Counted from the stretch's first letter, positions 34,500 to 45,694 are shown. The stretch is 64,000 nt of DNA from Dryomyza anilis (GCA_951804985.1 OX638135.1:8628858-8692857); one strand, 5' to 3'. Made by a program: numbers and translations. The notes: generated by a model from the letters alone, not told the origin.

Positions 34500-35633
34500 C
34501 TTCATTCTCCACATCTAGTTTACGGACCTTTGGCGCTGGGCGGCACAACGTAGTTGCTGTCTCCTGTGTTAGCGCTGTGGTTACAGTTTCCGTAAATGTC
34601 ACTTTCGGCATTGTCACTGTAGCACGTCTTGTTTCCGGATCACGTATGCCGTCAACGAAGGCTTCGATCTTGCTCTTTTCTATGAAATCACTGAATCTGC
34701 ATACGACAAATGCGCAAGCCTCTCGACGTCCGCTGCATACGCCTGCAATGTTTCACCATTTCTTTGCATTCGGCACTTTAGTTCCATTCTGTAGATTTGC
34801 TTCATGTGATCACTGCCATATTTTCGCTGCAGTGCAGCCATAACCGCTAAATAACTGTTTCGATCACTTTCTGGAACAGTCTGCAATACTTCAGCTGCGA
34901 CTCCTTTAAGCGCCACGATAAGTGCGGCTACGTTGTCCTCATTATTCCATCGATTACTTACAGCCGCGGTCTCATATTGCAGCTTGAAAATGTTGAACGC
35001 TGTGGTTTCATGGTAAATCGGCGATTTTAGCCTCGTACCACTAACAACATGCTGTGTAGGTCCATTTATCTGCAACACGTGCAAATCTTTTTTTATTTCC
35101 TGGATTTCTTTGTCTATACCATTTTCTAATCTTTGAATTTTATCATCAACATCATTTATATGCCCTTCAAGTTCATTTACTTTGTTCTGTAGTGTATTAA
35201 AAACTTCCAGAAGCTGCTTAGAATGTTCTTGCAGCTGTTCTGAATTTTCCTGAAGTTTCTGTTCTATTTTGTTAGAATTTTCTACAAGTTCATGCTTCAT
35301 GTCTAATTTGAGCTGATTGGAATTTTCTACAAGTTCGTGCTTCATGTCTAATTTGAGCTGATTGGAATTTTCTTGAAGCTGTTGTTGTATTGCTCCGAGA
35401 AACTGGCTCATATCAAAACTTTGGGACTGTACTTTTTGCTTCATGTCCACACTTTTCGATGACGCTGTTGCAGCTTCCACTTCAAACTCGTGCTCTGCGA
35501 GGTCAATGCCTTTATTCTCTAATTCTTCCAATAGACGCTTTTGTAGCTCTACTTTCGTACCTATAGTTGGAAGATTATGAATCGCCAGCTCCTTCTTTAG
35601 CTGGTCGACTTTAAGTTGTTCGAATTTAACCAT
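34500..35633 (-). pseudogene. Gag with N-terminal SAP-like domain
   Basis: The start is ATG 35633, just inside the primer-binding site. Residues 3-40 (FEQLKVDQLKKELAIHNLP then GTKVELQKRLLEELE) match the two-helix SAP pattern, a DNA-binding module. A coiled-coil follows with a 15-residue repeat (ENSNQLKLDMKHELV, two to three times), then a capsid-like region (WNNEDNVAALIVALKG, MAALQRKYG, LQAYAADVERLAHL). A one-base deletion near 34685 brings an early stop after YADSVIS; homologous reading goes on in the next frame to about 34500. No zinc knuckle remains. SAP-Gag proteins are known from several insect LTR elements. Confidence 0.75.
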
Positions 35634-35663
35634 TTTGTATCACAATCCCACTTCTGACACCAA

Positions 35664-36204
35664 TGTTACGAAAATTCAGTCTACGGAAAACTGTTCTACG
35701 AGTTCGTATCGCTGGATTGTGTACAAAGTAAAAACGCACTTATATTTGGTTTTAACTAGTATTATTTCAACCAGTATTAATTAACTTTATTAATTTAAAT
35801 AACAACTTAAAGAATAATCACTTATATCAACTGCTGCATTACTACAATCTTTACAATGTTCACTCACGAGACGCACTAGTTCACTATTAAATCACAACTG
35901 AAGTACAGTGCCTCAGATGTGCGGCCTTATATACTGCAGGCGTCAGTTCGACACGTTTCGACAAGCTTTGACTTGTTTCGAGAACCTTCTACTCGTTTCG
36001 TGAATGACGCATGCTATTGGCATCTCATTCGCACTCATGTGTTTTAATGCGCTGATCTTCCATCTCTTTCTCGCAAACTGCCTCAGTGCGCTGAATGATC
36101 TTCCGTCTCTTTCTAACACATGCTTAGTGTGCTGAATTGTCTTGCGTGTCATTAATTATTGTTGATTGCTTGCACTATGGGGCAAATTACATCTTTTCGT
36201 AACA

Positions 36205-36206
<2 letters not shown>
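35664..36206 (-). repeat. 5' LTR of the SAP-Gag element
   Basis: 543 bp, with inverted ends TGTTACGAAAA and TTTTCGTAACA. The adjoining minus-strand sequence TTGGTGTCAGAAGTGGGA (35663 leftward) is the likely primer-binding site; the tRNA is not identified. A matching fragment of the other LTR is at 34331-34441. Confidence 0.85.
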
Positions 36207-36289
<83 letters not shown>

Positions 36290-36295
36290 AAAAAT
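36207..36295. repeat. (TA)n microsatellite and AAAT-rich edge
   Basis: TA repeats followed by ATAAATAAAAAA. It marks the inner edge of the right inverted-repeat arm, mirroring 33116-33150. Confidence 0.9.
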
Positions 36296-36556
36296 AAATA
36301 AATAACTTCTATAGGGATTTTTTTTTTTCAGGGGAAGAATTAGTATTTTGAATTTGTGTGCGTGGCATATTTATGCATATACAATACATATACTTAGAAT
36401 ACTTTATATACAGGATTTTTATACACATCAATAATTTTGTTAAAATAATTTTCATTTGTATGTTTAGAAAACCTCATTTTTTTTGTGGGATAAAAATAGA
36501 GTCACAGCTTTCAGACAGAGTTATATCCATTGTGCTGTGACTTAGTTTCCTGGTTT

Positions 36557-37188
36557 TTAATGATATTTCTTAGATTCATTATTGAATCTAAGAAGGCTTG
36601 TGTGTGATACAGAGTGAAACTGATCCTCTCTCATCACGTCTGTGCCAAAAATCTGCCTTATAATTCTAGAAAATGCTGGATAGTCACAGTGATAGTGCTC
36701 TGTGGTGCCAGTTTTTTCGTAGCAGGCAGAACAAAAGGCGTTTTCGGCAAGGCCGATTGCGTTCATGTATTTTTAACATGCGCTGTGTTCCGTTAGAAGC
36801 CCCGTCAGTTTTCTGCACTCCTTTCTACTTAAGGAAAGTAGAAACGAGGCCGATCTTTTGGTTATCGTCGTTGTCATGAGCTTGTAGAAACTGCATTTCG
36901 TCTCGTTCAGCCATCTGCTCTTGTGTGCGGAGGCGACCCAAGAGCTGATAGCGAATTTATCCGTAGATGCAGGTAGTCCAAGCTCAGGTTCAGGTCTAAA
37001 TGGATTATCCTCAGATCCATCACGTGCTAGTTCGTCAGATGTTTCATTGACCGAAACTCCTTCATGATCTGCATTGACGTACAATTTTGGATGTGATGAC
37101 CGGGTTGTTCAAAGCCTAACTATCGCTGCAAAGATATATAGCTCTGTTCTGCCAACTATTATCCGCAATGTAGTCCATAGCCGGCTCG
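36557..37188 (-). pseudogene. Non-LTR ORF2 C-terminus: RNase H and finger (right arm)
   Basis: Mirror copy of 32204-32841: NETSDELARDGSEDN, SRKECRKLTGLL and the finger CSACYEKTGTTEHYHCDYPAF. The last Cys of the left-arm finger (CDCP) is Tyr here (CDYP), a loss of a metal ligand. The same TAA after HSAC is present near 36770, so the stop predates the inverted duplication. Confidence 0.75.
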
Positions 37189-37847
37189 TGTTGTAATGTT
37201 GTAGTTAATTTATTTTACATTTATTGATTTATTTTACAATTTAATTAATCAAAAGTCATTTTTTAATTTTAGAGTGGAAAAGACACTTTTAATATTTTAG
37301 TACCTCCACTTGAGGTTGATTAAACTACAATCTTTTAAACTGCAACGAAAGGTCTTAACAATACCTTCGTTGCAATCTTTTCTTAAATTCTATTTTCATA
37401 ATGTTCTAGTGAATTTTCACTTTCACTCAATTTTGGTGTACGTGACTTTTGAAGAAAGTCCGACTTGCAGTTTTTGGCTGACACCAATTGCTAAATATCA
37501 GAATTGTTGGCAAAAGCTGCTCTGCTTATTTTAACGTAGCCCCCTAATCATGCAATGATAAATTCTATTTCAAGAGGTGTGGTCTAAGTAAAGCTTTAGC
37601 GCTTTGCCGAATTATCGCAAGCTTTTGTTAACTGTGGAAGCTAACTTGAAAGAGGTGTGTTTTACGCAAAGCTTAGCGCTTTGCCGACAATGCTATGGGA
37701 CAATGCTATGAACATGTTGCTGTACAACATGAGTTCAACATGATATGAAAAACATGATGCGTTCAACATGTGTACAGCAACATCCAAAACTGAATGAATA
37801 GTGAAGAACCATAAAGAAAAGAAAAATGTGTGAATTAATTCACAACA
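37189..37847 (-). repeat. Element G-type LTR, right arm
   Basis: 659 bp, TGTTGTAATG to TTCACAACA on the plus strand, followed by the reverse-complemented polypurine tract CATTCCTCCCCCCTTATGG. It is the reverse complement of 31523-32203. Toward one end it has an inverted pair ATGTTGCTGTAC / GTACAGCAACAT able to form a stem. Confidence 0.85.
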
Positions 37848-37860
37848 TTCCTCCCCCCTT

Positions 37861-38196
37861 ATGGAAACAAAATTATTATTAATATTAAGAATAATAATAA
37901 TTTTTTACTAGATATCTTAGGAATATTTTTGAATATATAGAAATGATGTTTTCTTAGAATTTATATTAAGAATAATAACGATTATATGTATATTTTAAAA
38001 CAATGATAATATGTTATTTTAACAATTATAATATGTTTATTTTTTCTCAAGTTATCTATAAAAATATTTTTGAATATTTGAATGTGTGCCAATAATAATA
38101 ATGATATGTTTTTTTTTTTTTATATAAATATCTGTCGTTTAATTTGTTAATACTTATAATGATAATCCAACCGAATTAATATTTGTGATTGAATTA

Positions 38197-38270
<74 letters not shown>
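37861..38270. other. No gene; AT-rich block and (TA)n
   Basis: 37861-38110 mirrors 30542-30798. It is followed by a T-run and (TA)n at about 38197-38270. Nothing coding is seen. Confidence 0.5.
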
Positions 38271-38274
<4 letters not shown>

Positions 38275-38575
38275 ATAATAGTTTGGCGCTACAGTCCTGT
38301 ATAGAACTTCGGCCGAGCTCTCTCACCATTTTGAGGTGTGCGTGTTATATTTGTACTCAAAGTGGTGGGACCTACAGTTTATTGCCGAGTCCGAACGGCG
38401 GGTGAGAGCTTTTCATAGGCAATGTTTTACTCTCGTAGGTTTGCCATTTACTGACGAGAGGTAGCGCGGTATAGAAAAATGTTTCTATGAAAAGATGTTG
38501 TTAGCCCCAGTCCAGGCTTGAACCGGGGACCTTTCGGCTCGCAGTCCAACGCACTAACCACTGAGCTACCGCGGC
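38271..38575 (-). mobile_element. tRNA-derived SINE, copy 2
   Basis: Minus-strand copy with the fullest tRNA-like head: GCCGCGGTAGCTCAGTGGTT, then GCGAGCCGAAAGGTCCCC and GGTTCAAGCCTGG. The body and (TTA)n tail match the copies at 2005 and 40213. It is inserted in a TA microsatellite, so a target duplication cannot be read. It is absent from the mirror position in the left arm. Confidence 0.9.
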
Positions 38576-38580
38576 TATAT

Positions 38581-38648
<68 letters not shown>

Positions 38649-38993
38649 GTTTATAGATAAACGTATGAAACTGATTTAACGGACTTGCCTTGTTCATCTT
38701 CAATGGTTCGTTGTATGTGGTGCGTTGGGTCTGTTGGGCTTCGATGGTTCTTGTGGAATTTGCAAACAGTGCTATCTCCAGTGGGTGTCGTCATTATAAT
38801 ACTCTGGATTCTAAATCGTTCAGGAGAGTTTTGTCCCGTTGTCTCGGTTGTCGATATGTTCGAGATGAGTGTTTTATTTTTTTTCTCTGCGATCTTGTCA
38901 AACAAATTTTTGAATCATCTTGGTGCTCATGTCTCATATGTACATTCGTCACAAGAAAAAGATTTATTTTAAGATATTTAAATTACTTGAAAT

Positions 38994-39298
38994 AAAGTAT
39001 GGTACATTATTTGAACTATTACTATTTAGTGTGGTACTAGTTTATCTAAACTTAGTGACATGTAAAGTATAGTTGTTTATGTATGCAATAACATTGAAAT
39101 TAAATGTTGTTTGTAAGTGTTTAAATTATTTAATGCACAGTTCTTTAGTGTAGCACTAGCTTTAGTGTAATTTTAGTGTATTATGTCCTTAGACCAATGG
39201 CTAAGATTGTCGTCTTATATGCGGAGGGGCTCAATGCGGCGGACTCAATCCCCCTTCAATGCGCAAAATTAAAAAAAAATATATTTCGTATAATTTTT
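38994..39298. other. No gene; possible tRNA-like remnant near 39190-39270
   Basis: Low-complexity DNA with repeated TTTAGTGT motifs at 39030-39180. At 39190-39262 a segment ending GGACTCAATCCCCC looks faintly like a tRNA T-arm with an upstream TGGCTAAGAT. It may be an old SINE head. No coding region is seen. Confidence 0.3.
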
Positions 39299-40057
39299 TA
39301 TACCCTACAAGGGTAATATTCAGTTTGGTACGCCGTTTGTAACACCCAGAAGGAAGCATCTCCGGTATGGAAAAGTATATATATTCTTGATCAGCATGAC
39401 CTCCTGAGTCGATTTAGCGATGTCCGTCTGTCCGTCTGTATGTCCGTCTGTCCGTCTGTCTGTCCGTCTGCCTGTCCGTCTGTCTGTCTGTCTGTCCGTC
39501 TGTCTGTCCGTCTGTCTGTCCGTCTGTCCCTACTACTTTTAAAATTGAAGAGCTAGATAAATGAAACTTATAACTTAGATTACTAATATACCTACGCTGT
39601 ATGTGCGAATTGGCGAGATCGGTCCATTGTGACCTATGATCCGACCACTTATGTTCAAATACCTCATATAAAATGTACATATAAAGATCAATTTTTATGT
39701 ATACGTGCTTAGGTAAACTTTTTTGGTAAAATAAATATTGACATCATGCTCAAATACATGATAATAAAGTTTTCCGGAGAAAAGACTTGTGGTTCACAAA
39801 AAAAAAATCGAAATTCGGTACACCTACCCATTTGTAAATATGGGTATCAAATGAATGGAAATTCTTCAGCGATTGAATGTTTGTAGTTATTTTCAGGATT
39901 CGTATACCCTGGTGACCTATATATCACTTTGAATGGTAACCACACATATGTGTAGGGTATTTATAGTCGGCTTAGACCGACTATAATTTTGATAATCCTA
40001 ACTATCATAATTACACCTACTTTAAAATTTCCCATGTGATCTAACCTTCCCAACTGG
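39299..40057 (+). mobile_element. DINE-1/mini-me-like element, copy 2
   Basis: Starts TATACCCTACAAG and contains the core ATATATTCTTGATCAGCATG, a (GTCY)n run at 39420-39530, the stem-loop at 39962-39985 (TATAGTCGG - CTTAGA - CCGACTATA) and the end CCCAACTGG. The GTCY run is the longest of the set. No protein is encoded. Confidence 0.85.
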
Positions 40058-40212
40058 TTTTTTTTTTATTTCATATAATTTTTTTCTTTTATAAATATAT
40101 ACGTCCATAGAATATATTGTACATTACATATACATATATATTATTTTGAATTTTCTCAAGATTTGTTGAATTTATTATATATACATATATTTTTTTTTAA
40201 TGTGTTAATTAA

Positions 40213-40545
40213 CCGCGGTAGCTCAGTAGCTCAGGTAGCTCAGTAGCTCAGTGGTCAGTGCGTTGGACTACAAGCCGAAAGGTCCCCGGTTCAAGCCTGG
40301 ACTGGGGCTAACAACATCTTTTCATAGAAACATTTTTCTATACCGCGCTACCTTTCGTCAGTAAATGGCAAATCTACGAGAGTAAGACCATTGCCTATGA
40401 AAAGCTCTCACCCGCCGTTCGGATTCGGCAATAAACTGTAGGTCCCACCACTTTGAGTACAAATATAACACGCACAGCTCAAAATGGTGAGAGAGCTCGG
40501 CCGAAGTTCTATGCAGGACTGTAGCGCCAAACTATTATTATTATA
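40213..40545 (+). mobile_element. tRNA-derived SINE, copy 3, with amplified A-box region
   Basis: Flanked by TTAATTAA at 40205-40212 and 40546-40553. The head contains GTAGCTCA in five near-tandem copies (40217-40255), where the other two SINEs have one. This duplicates the A box, one half of the internal Pol III promoter. B box, body and TTA tail are normal. Confidence 0.9.
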
Positions 40546-40553
40546 TTAATTAA

Positions 40554-41130
40554 GTTTAAAAATTTATTTAATTTCCAATACAAATTTGTATTTCTCTTTT
40601 AAAAGTTTAATATAAAATAAATTGTTAGATAAAAATTAAAATAAATTATTTTATTTGTTTTAAATTTTAATTCCCCTTATTTTTTTCTTTTTTTTTCTTA
40701 AAAAAAATAATAATAGTTAATAAATGTTATTTATATATTTTTTTCTCTTCTCTTTTTTTCTCTATATTTTTTTCTTCTTTGTTTTTTTTCTCTTTAATTA
40801 AAATTTTCTCCTTTTTTTAATTTTAGTTCCTTTTTTTCATATATATATTTAACTCTTTTTTTATTCATTAAAAATTTAATAGTTAATATTATTATTTTTC
40901 CTTCTCTTTTTTTTCTTTTTAATAAAAAATTGTATCCCTCTTTTTTTTTTAGTTTTAATTCCCCATTTTTTTCATGTTTATTATTTTTTTCACATATTTC
41001 TTTTTTTTTTCATCTCTTCTTATTATATTTTCTCTTTTCTTTTCATTTCTTTTCTTTTCTTTTCTTTAAAAATTAAAAATTCTTTTTAAGAACAAGAATA
41101 TTTAATACCTATATATATATTTTATTCATT
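40554..41130. other. No gene; pyrimidine-rich low-complexity DNA
   Basis: Long runs of T with interspersed C (TTTTCTTTTTTT, TCTTTTCTTTTC) and AT stretches. No open frame or RNA gene is credible. Confidence 0.6.
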
Positions 41131-41923
41131 ATACCCTACACCTATGAGGTACAGGGTATATTAACTTTGTGCATATATTGTAACGCCCCTTAGGAGGCGT
41201 GTCCGGTATGGAAAAGTATATATATTCTTGATCAGCATCACTACCCGAGTCCGTTTAGCCATGTCCGTCTGTCTGTCCGTCTTGCTGTCTTGCTGTCTTG
41301 CTGTCCGAATACAGATTAACTTGAGAAATACTGCTCAGAATGCGGTGAAATTTCGGCACAATATATTTTAGCCAAAAGTAGGAACAAGTTTGAAAATGAG
41401 CCAAATCGGTCAACAGACACGCCCACCTCCCATACAAGTCACTTTTATATAAATCTTTAGGAACTAATAACTCGAAAAGTATTCAAGATATAGTTATAAA
41501 ATTTAAAACATATTGTTATAATTCACCTAAAAATGTGTGGTCCAAAAATTGGCGTGATCCGCCCACATTTTTTTTTCATTATTTCCCGGTTTTTAATAGA
41601 GGAAATTTGATCCGTTAATTATTAAAATCAATTCTATGAAATATTATCCTTACAAAATTTTAAATATAGGCGTGGTCCGCCCAATGACACTTTTCTTATT
41701 TATTAGTTTTTATACTTTTATATCAATTTTCAAAATTATGGGGATATAAGACGTAAATTTCTGATATGTGAATAATGTTCTGAGGGTTTAAGGTATGCAA
41801 TTAAATATCCCACATTAATATCCCCACCAAAGGTGTAGGGTATTCCATAGTCGGGCCCGACCGACTATAAAAATCCGCCCCATGTGACCGAACTTACCCA
41901 TGTGACCTAACTTTCCCAACTCG
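41131..41923 (+). mobile_element. Diverged DINE-1/mini-me-family element, copy 3
   Basis: Begins ATACCCTACACCTATGAGG, has the same core (GTATATATATTCTTGATCAG) and short GTCY run, but a different body (about 41290-41830), a stem-loop TAGTCGGGCCCGACCGACTA near 41850 and an end CCCAACTCG. It is a distinct subfamily sharing only ends and core. Confidence 0.7.
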
Positions 41924-42418
41924 TTTTATTTATTTTACTAATATTTTTTCCCTTTTACTAGATATTTATATATCTCTTTTTTTTAATTTGAACACTAACT
42001 GATATTTTTCTTCTTCTTTAAGTAATTTAAATTATTATAAGTAGGTTCTTCAAATTTATTTAAAATTTATTTGTTATATTTAAACTTATTCAAATTGAAT
42101 TTATTCAAATTATTGGGAGAATGACCATTTTCAAAGTATGTAAGCTTGCGCTATTAATATAGGTCAGTAAGACAATTGTTGGTTGCGTTATCCGCATTGA
42201 ATACGACAATTTTATGACGAATGTTCATTTAATTTTATATGAAGGCAATTTGTTACCTTTGCTTAATTTATTTCTTTTCTCAATTGATGATTAACTAACT
42301 TTAAAATTATAAGTTCTTTTCCTAAAATAGTTATATATATATTTTTTTGTATTTCTTATTACTAAATTATTATTTTTAATATGTCCTATATATATATTTT
42401 TTAATATTTTTACTTTGT
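41924..42418. other. No gene; AT-rich DNA
   Basis: I see no coding region, repeat or RNA signature beyond AT-rich low complexity. Confidence 0.5.
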
Positions 42419-43142
42419 TATACCCTACACTAAGAGTGAAAGGATATATTCAGTTTGGTACGCCGTTTGTAACACCCAGAAGGAAGCATCTCCGGTATGG
42501 AAAAGTATATATATTCTTGATCAGCATGACCTCGATTTAGCGATGTCCGTCTGTCCGTATGTCTGTCCGTCTGTTTGTCCGTCTGTCTGTATGTTGAAAT
42601 CTCTACTACTTTTAAAATTGAAGAGCTAGATAAATGAAAATTATAACTTAGATTACTAATATACCTACGCTGTATGTGCGAAAAAATTGCTGTATGTGCG
42701 AAATCGGTCCATTGTGACCAATGATCCGACCACTTATGTTCAAATACCTCATATAAAATGTACATATAAAGATCAATTTTTATGTATACGTGCTTAGGTA
42801 AACTTTTTTGGTCAAATATATATTGATATCATGCTCAAATACATGATAATAATGTTTTCCGGCGAAAAGACTTGTGGTTCACAAAAAAAAAATTGAAATT
42901 CGGTACACCTACCCATTTGTAAATATGGGTATCAAATGAATGGAAATTCTTCAGCTATTGAAAGTTTGTAGTTATTTTCCGAATTTGTTTACCCTGGTGA
43001 CCTATATACCACTTTGAATGGTAACCACACATCTGTGTAGGGTATTTATAGTCGGCTTAGACCGACTATAATTTTGATAATCCTAACTATCATAATAACA
43101 CCAAATTTAAAATTTCCCATGTGATCAAACCTTCCCAACTGG
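42419..43142 (+). mobile_element. DINE-1/mini-me-like element, copy 4
   Basis: Same family as 39299-40057: TATACCCTACACTAAGAG start, core, GTCY run at 42545-42590, stem-loop near 43046, end CCCAACTGG followed by T. It sits at the left edge of the duplicated composite block. The second block at 52850 lacks it, so it inserted after that duplication or was lost there. Confidence 0.8.
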
Positions 43143-43190
43143 TTTTTTCTTTAAATCAACCGTTTTATTTGCTTAAAAAACAAAAAAAAT

Positions 43191-43841
43191 ATAGGGTGCG
43201 GTCGGATCTGTGGTACCCTAGAAAAATCGATATCCGGTGCATCTACATATTTGATCATATAGGTACTCAAATGAAAGGTAATAATGCCACATTTGTAATT
43301 ATATGGGTTTTTTTATGATCTAATAACCATAGCGATTAGGATTTGTAATTATGTAAAAAATAAAATTAAAATGAAATGCTGATTGTTGAGAGAAATATTT
43401 AAAATTTTATCAAAATGGCGAACAAAATTTTGAAATGAATAGGTAACGCTGAAACGCTTTTTTAAAATTTTTTAGAAGTGGCCCAACAATTAATTATAAT
43501 ATTTCGTTGGGAAGTTATATGGAAGAAGCGCCGCAGCGAAATTTTTTTTATAAAATATTAAATTTTTTAAAACATAAATACAAAAGTGTATAATAGACTC
43601 CTGATTAAATTTCTTTTCGTTTGGGTACCCACACTTGTAATTATATATTATTCGTGTATAAAATGAACTCAGTAGTTAAAACTAAAAAGGGTCCTGAGGT
43701 TACAGTGGTTATCGGATCATGAACATAATAACATATTAATCGTGAGACCAATATCTTTCATTTCAGTACCTACATGTTCATATAGGTAGGTGTGTAAGGT
43801 TTCGATTTATCTGGAGTACGACAAGTCCGACCGCGACCCAA
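43191..43841. mobile_element. MITE with about 100-bp terminal inverted repeats, copy 1
   Basis: The ends GGGTGCGGTCGGATCTGTGG and, complemented, GGGTCGCGGTCGGACTTGTC start an imperfect inverted repeat of roughly 100 bp that also includes ATCGA, ATATAGGTACTCAAATGAAA and its partner. About 650 bp long, no coding capacity. Flanking bases (ATA / AAT) do not reveal a clear target duplication. A second copy lies at 52900-53545. Superfamily unknown. Confidence 0.7.
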
Positions 43842-44902
43842 TTTAGTCTGGGGATAGTTTGAAGAAAAAATATTTCACTTCATCCGGTTATCTAAAATTT
43901 AGCCAATTTGTTTGTATGTTTGGAGATTTTTTGGTAGGAGTAACGACTTTTTTTCCATATATATATATCAAAAATAATAATTAATTGTGATTTTTATAAA
44001 TATGTATCTAAAATAAAAATTATATTTGAATTTTGAAAGTATTTATCAAAAATAATTATTTTTGACTTTCATAATATTAATCAAACTTTTATTTATATTT
44101 CTCAAATATAATTATTAAAAAATATTTTAAAATTTAACAGTCCTATAATAAAAATAAGACCATAAATAAAAAATTTTCATCGAATGTTATCTAATTGTAC
44201 CCTTTGTTTTACAGTGCCATAATTTCTTAAAATGACTTTTTACTTATAAATATGAAAAAAATTAATTATTTTTGGTCTCTGATTTTAGGAATGTGTACAT
44301 ATCTCAGTACCCTTTGGAAACAAAATTCAATTTGTGTATTATATTAAAGGTGATCAATACCGACATCTCGTTGGAAAACTACTACACAATGTATTTTTAA
44401 TGATTATTTTCACTTAACAAGTCAGCATATTTCGAAAACCAAAAATATTTGAATTTGATTTTATTTTTTAAGTATAACATTTGTACCAATTGTACCATTT
44501 GTACCAAACTTAAGTTTGATATTTAACCTAGTTTTTTGTACCATTTATTCAAGAATTAAAAGATAATAGTTACTTCACCAATTATTACATTGGACATACT
44601 TAAAAACTATATTTTGAGAATATTTGATTTTTAATTATGAAAAATACACCATAAAACTATGAATTGTCGAACTTTTATCGAACTTTCAAAAACGGTATTT
44701 GGACTTATAGTTTTACAACGAAGATATACAAAAAAATATGTATATTTTTTAAAAACAATGGCGCATTAGTATAGACAATTTAAAGTCAAATTTAAATTCA
44801 AAATCATCTATTTCTATACAAAAATTCTAAAAAAGTCTTTTTTTTTTTAAGTCGAATTATTAAAGTTGTCTAAAATTGTCTATGGTTATGCGCCTATAAT
44901 GT
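43842..44902. other. No gene; AT-rich DNA shared with 53546-54600
   Basis: No convincing coding region. ACCAATTGTACCATTTGTACC-like repeats occur near 44495. The whole stretch is conserved in the second block. Confidence 0.5.
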
Positions 44903-45115
44903 TTAAATTCGATTCCTCGACATAAAATTACTCTTAAAATTATTAGCAATTGAAGACAATTTAATTTTACAGTTCGTGATTTTATTATACATTTCTGACG
45001 ATAAAACGCACATTGCGCTAATAATAAAAAGAAATATTGAAATTACTTCAATTATACTCGCCCCTGTACGGAATGTATCCACAGTCTTGCCAGACGTTTG
45101 ATCTACAATTCCCAA
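44903..45115 (-). pseudogene. Small frame with one membrane segment, next to gag
   Basis: About 70 residues: GIVDQTSGKTVDTFRTGASI, then a hydrophobic stretch (EVISIFLFIISAMCVL) and a basic tail. A single membrane span near a C-terminus would fit the end of an envelope-like protein or another membrane protein of a mobile element, but no family signature is visible. It lies directly downstream of the gag remnant, without pol, which suggests a large internal deletion. The identity is unknown. Confidence 0.3.
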
Positions 45116-45307
45116 ATTTTAAGGGCAGTTAATTACAACTTTCTTTGTATTTGATTTACTTTTGATTTTATTATTCTTGATTTTAATATTTTTTAATTCC
45201 TATTCAATTGGTTTTACTTTCTTTGTAATTTGTTTATTTTTAATTTCCCTAATTCCTATATTCTGTTCATTATTCGCGTTTTTGTTGGAAGATTTCTATC
45301 TTCATTA

Positions 45308-45395
45308 ATATGTGCCCCCCCCTCGACGTTTCCCCCTCCCCTCGACGTGCCCCCCCCCCCCCCCTCTACGTGTCCCCCTCGACGTGACCCCCTCT
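45308..45395. repeat. C-rich tract with CCCCCTCGACGTG units
   Basis: Four to five imperfect copies of a 13-18 bp unit, with one run of 16 C. In copies 1 and 3 of gag the unit occurs about once (near 507 and 56067), so this is a local expansion. Confidence 0.8.
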
Positions 45396-45694
45396 ATGCC
45401 ACCAACCGCATCTAAATCCTGGAGCACGCCCGCCTTAGTTCTGGATACCACCTTGACCATTTACCTGAGGTACTGGTGGTTGACTTCCTTGGGGAGCAGT
45501 ATGTCCTGGAACAACATTCCGACCCGAACGATCTGCACACTGTTCATGTCCATAAGTACGACAATCACTGCAATACGGAGTGTATCTCCGTGTATGACAT
45601 TCATCCCTCAGATGTCCCTTCTTCTTGCAAAAAGAACATGTAGGTATAGGCTGTTTCATACCTACATTTTGTGTTTTCTCTTCCGTCTCCTTTT

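Larger units (their letters stand above)
34331..36206 (-). mobile_element. LTR retrotransposon with SAP-Gag, internally deleted
   Basis: The 5' LTR is at 35664-36206, gag at about 34500-35633, and only the first 110 bp of the second LTR remain at 34331-34441. All of pol is gone; gag sequence joins the LTR fragment directly. The ends are TGTTACGAAAA and TTTTCGTAACA. It is a relic of a Ty3/gypsy-like element by inference, set in the spacer of the inverted repeat between TA microsatellites. Confidence 0.8.
36296..38993. repeat. Large inverted repeat, right arm
   Basis: Reverse complement of 30043-33115 without the mini-me insertion. It carries instead a SINE (38271-38575) and longer TA runs. 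Similarity is high but not complete; scattered substitutions and small deletions (for example in the LTR near 37690) show some age. Confidence 0.85.

Noticed and set aside
38505..38575. A functional tRNA gene on the minus strand
   Set aside because: The A-box and B-box segments belong to a SINE with a body and TTA tail found at three places; the same head at 2005 lacks 10 bp before the B box.
39420..39535. A CRISPR-like or satellite array of GTCYGTCY repeats
   Set aside because: This is the simple (GTCY)n segment inside a mini-me element and has no spacers.
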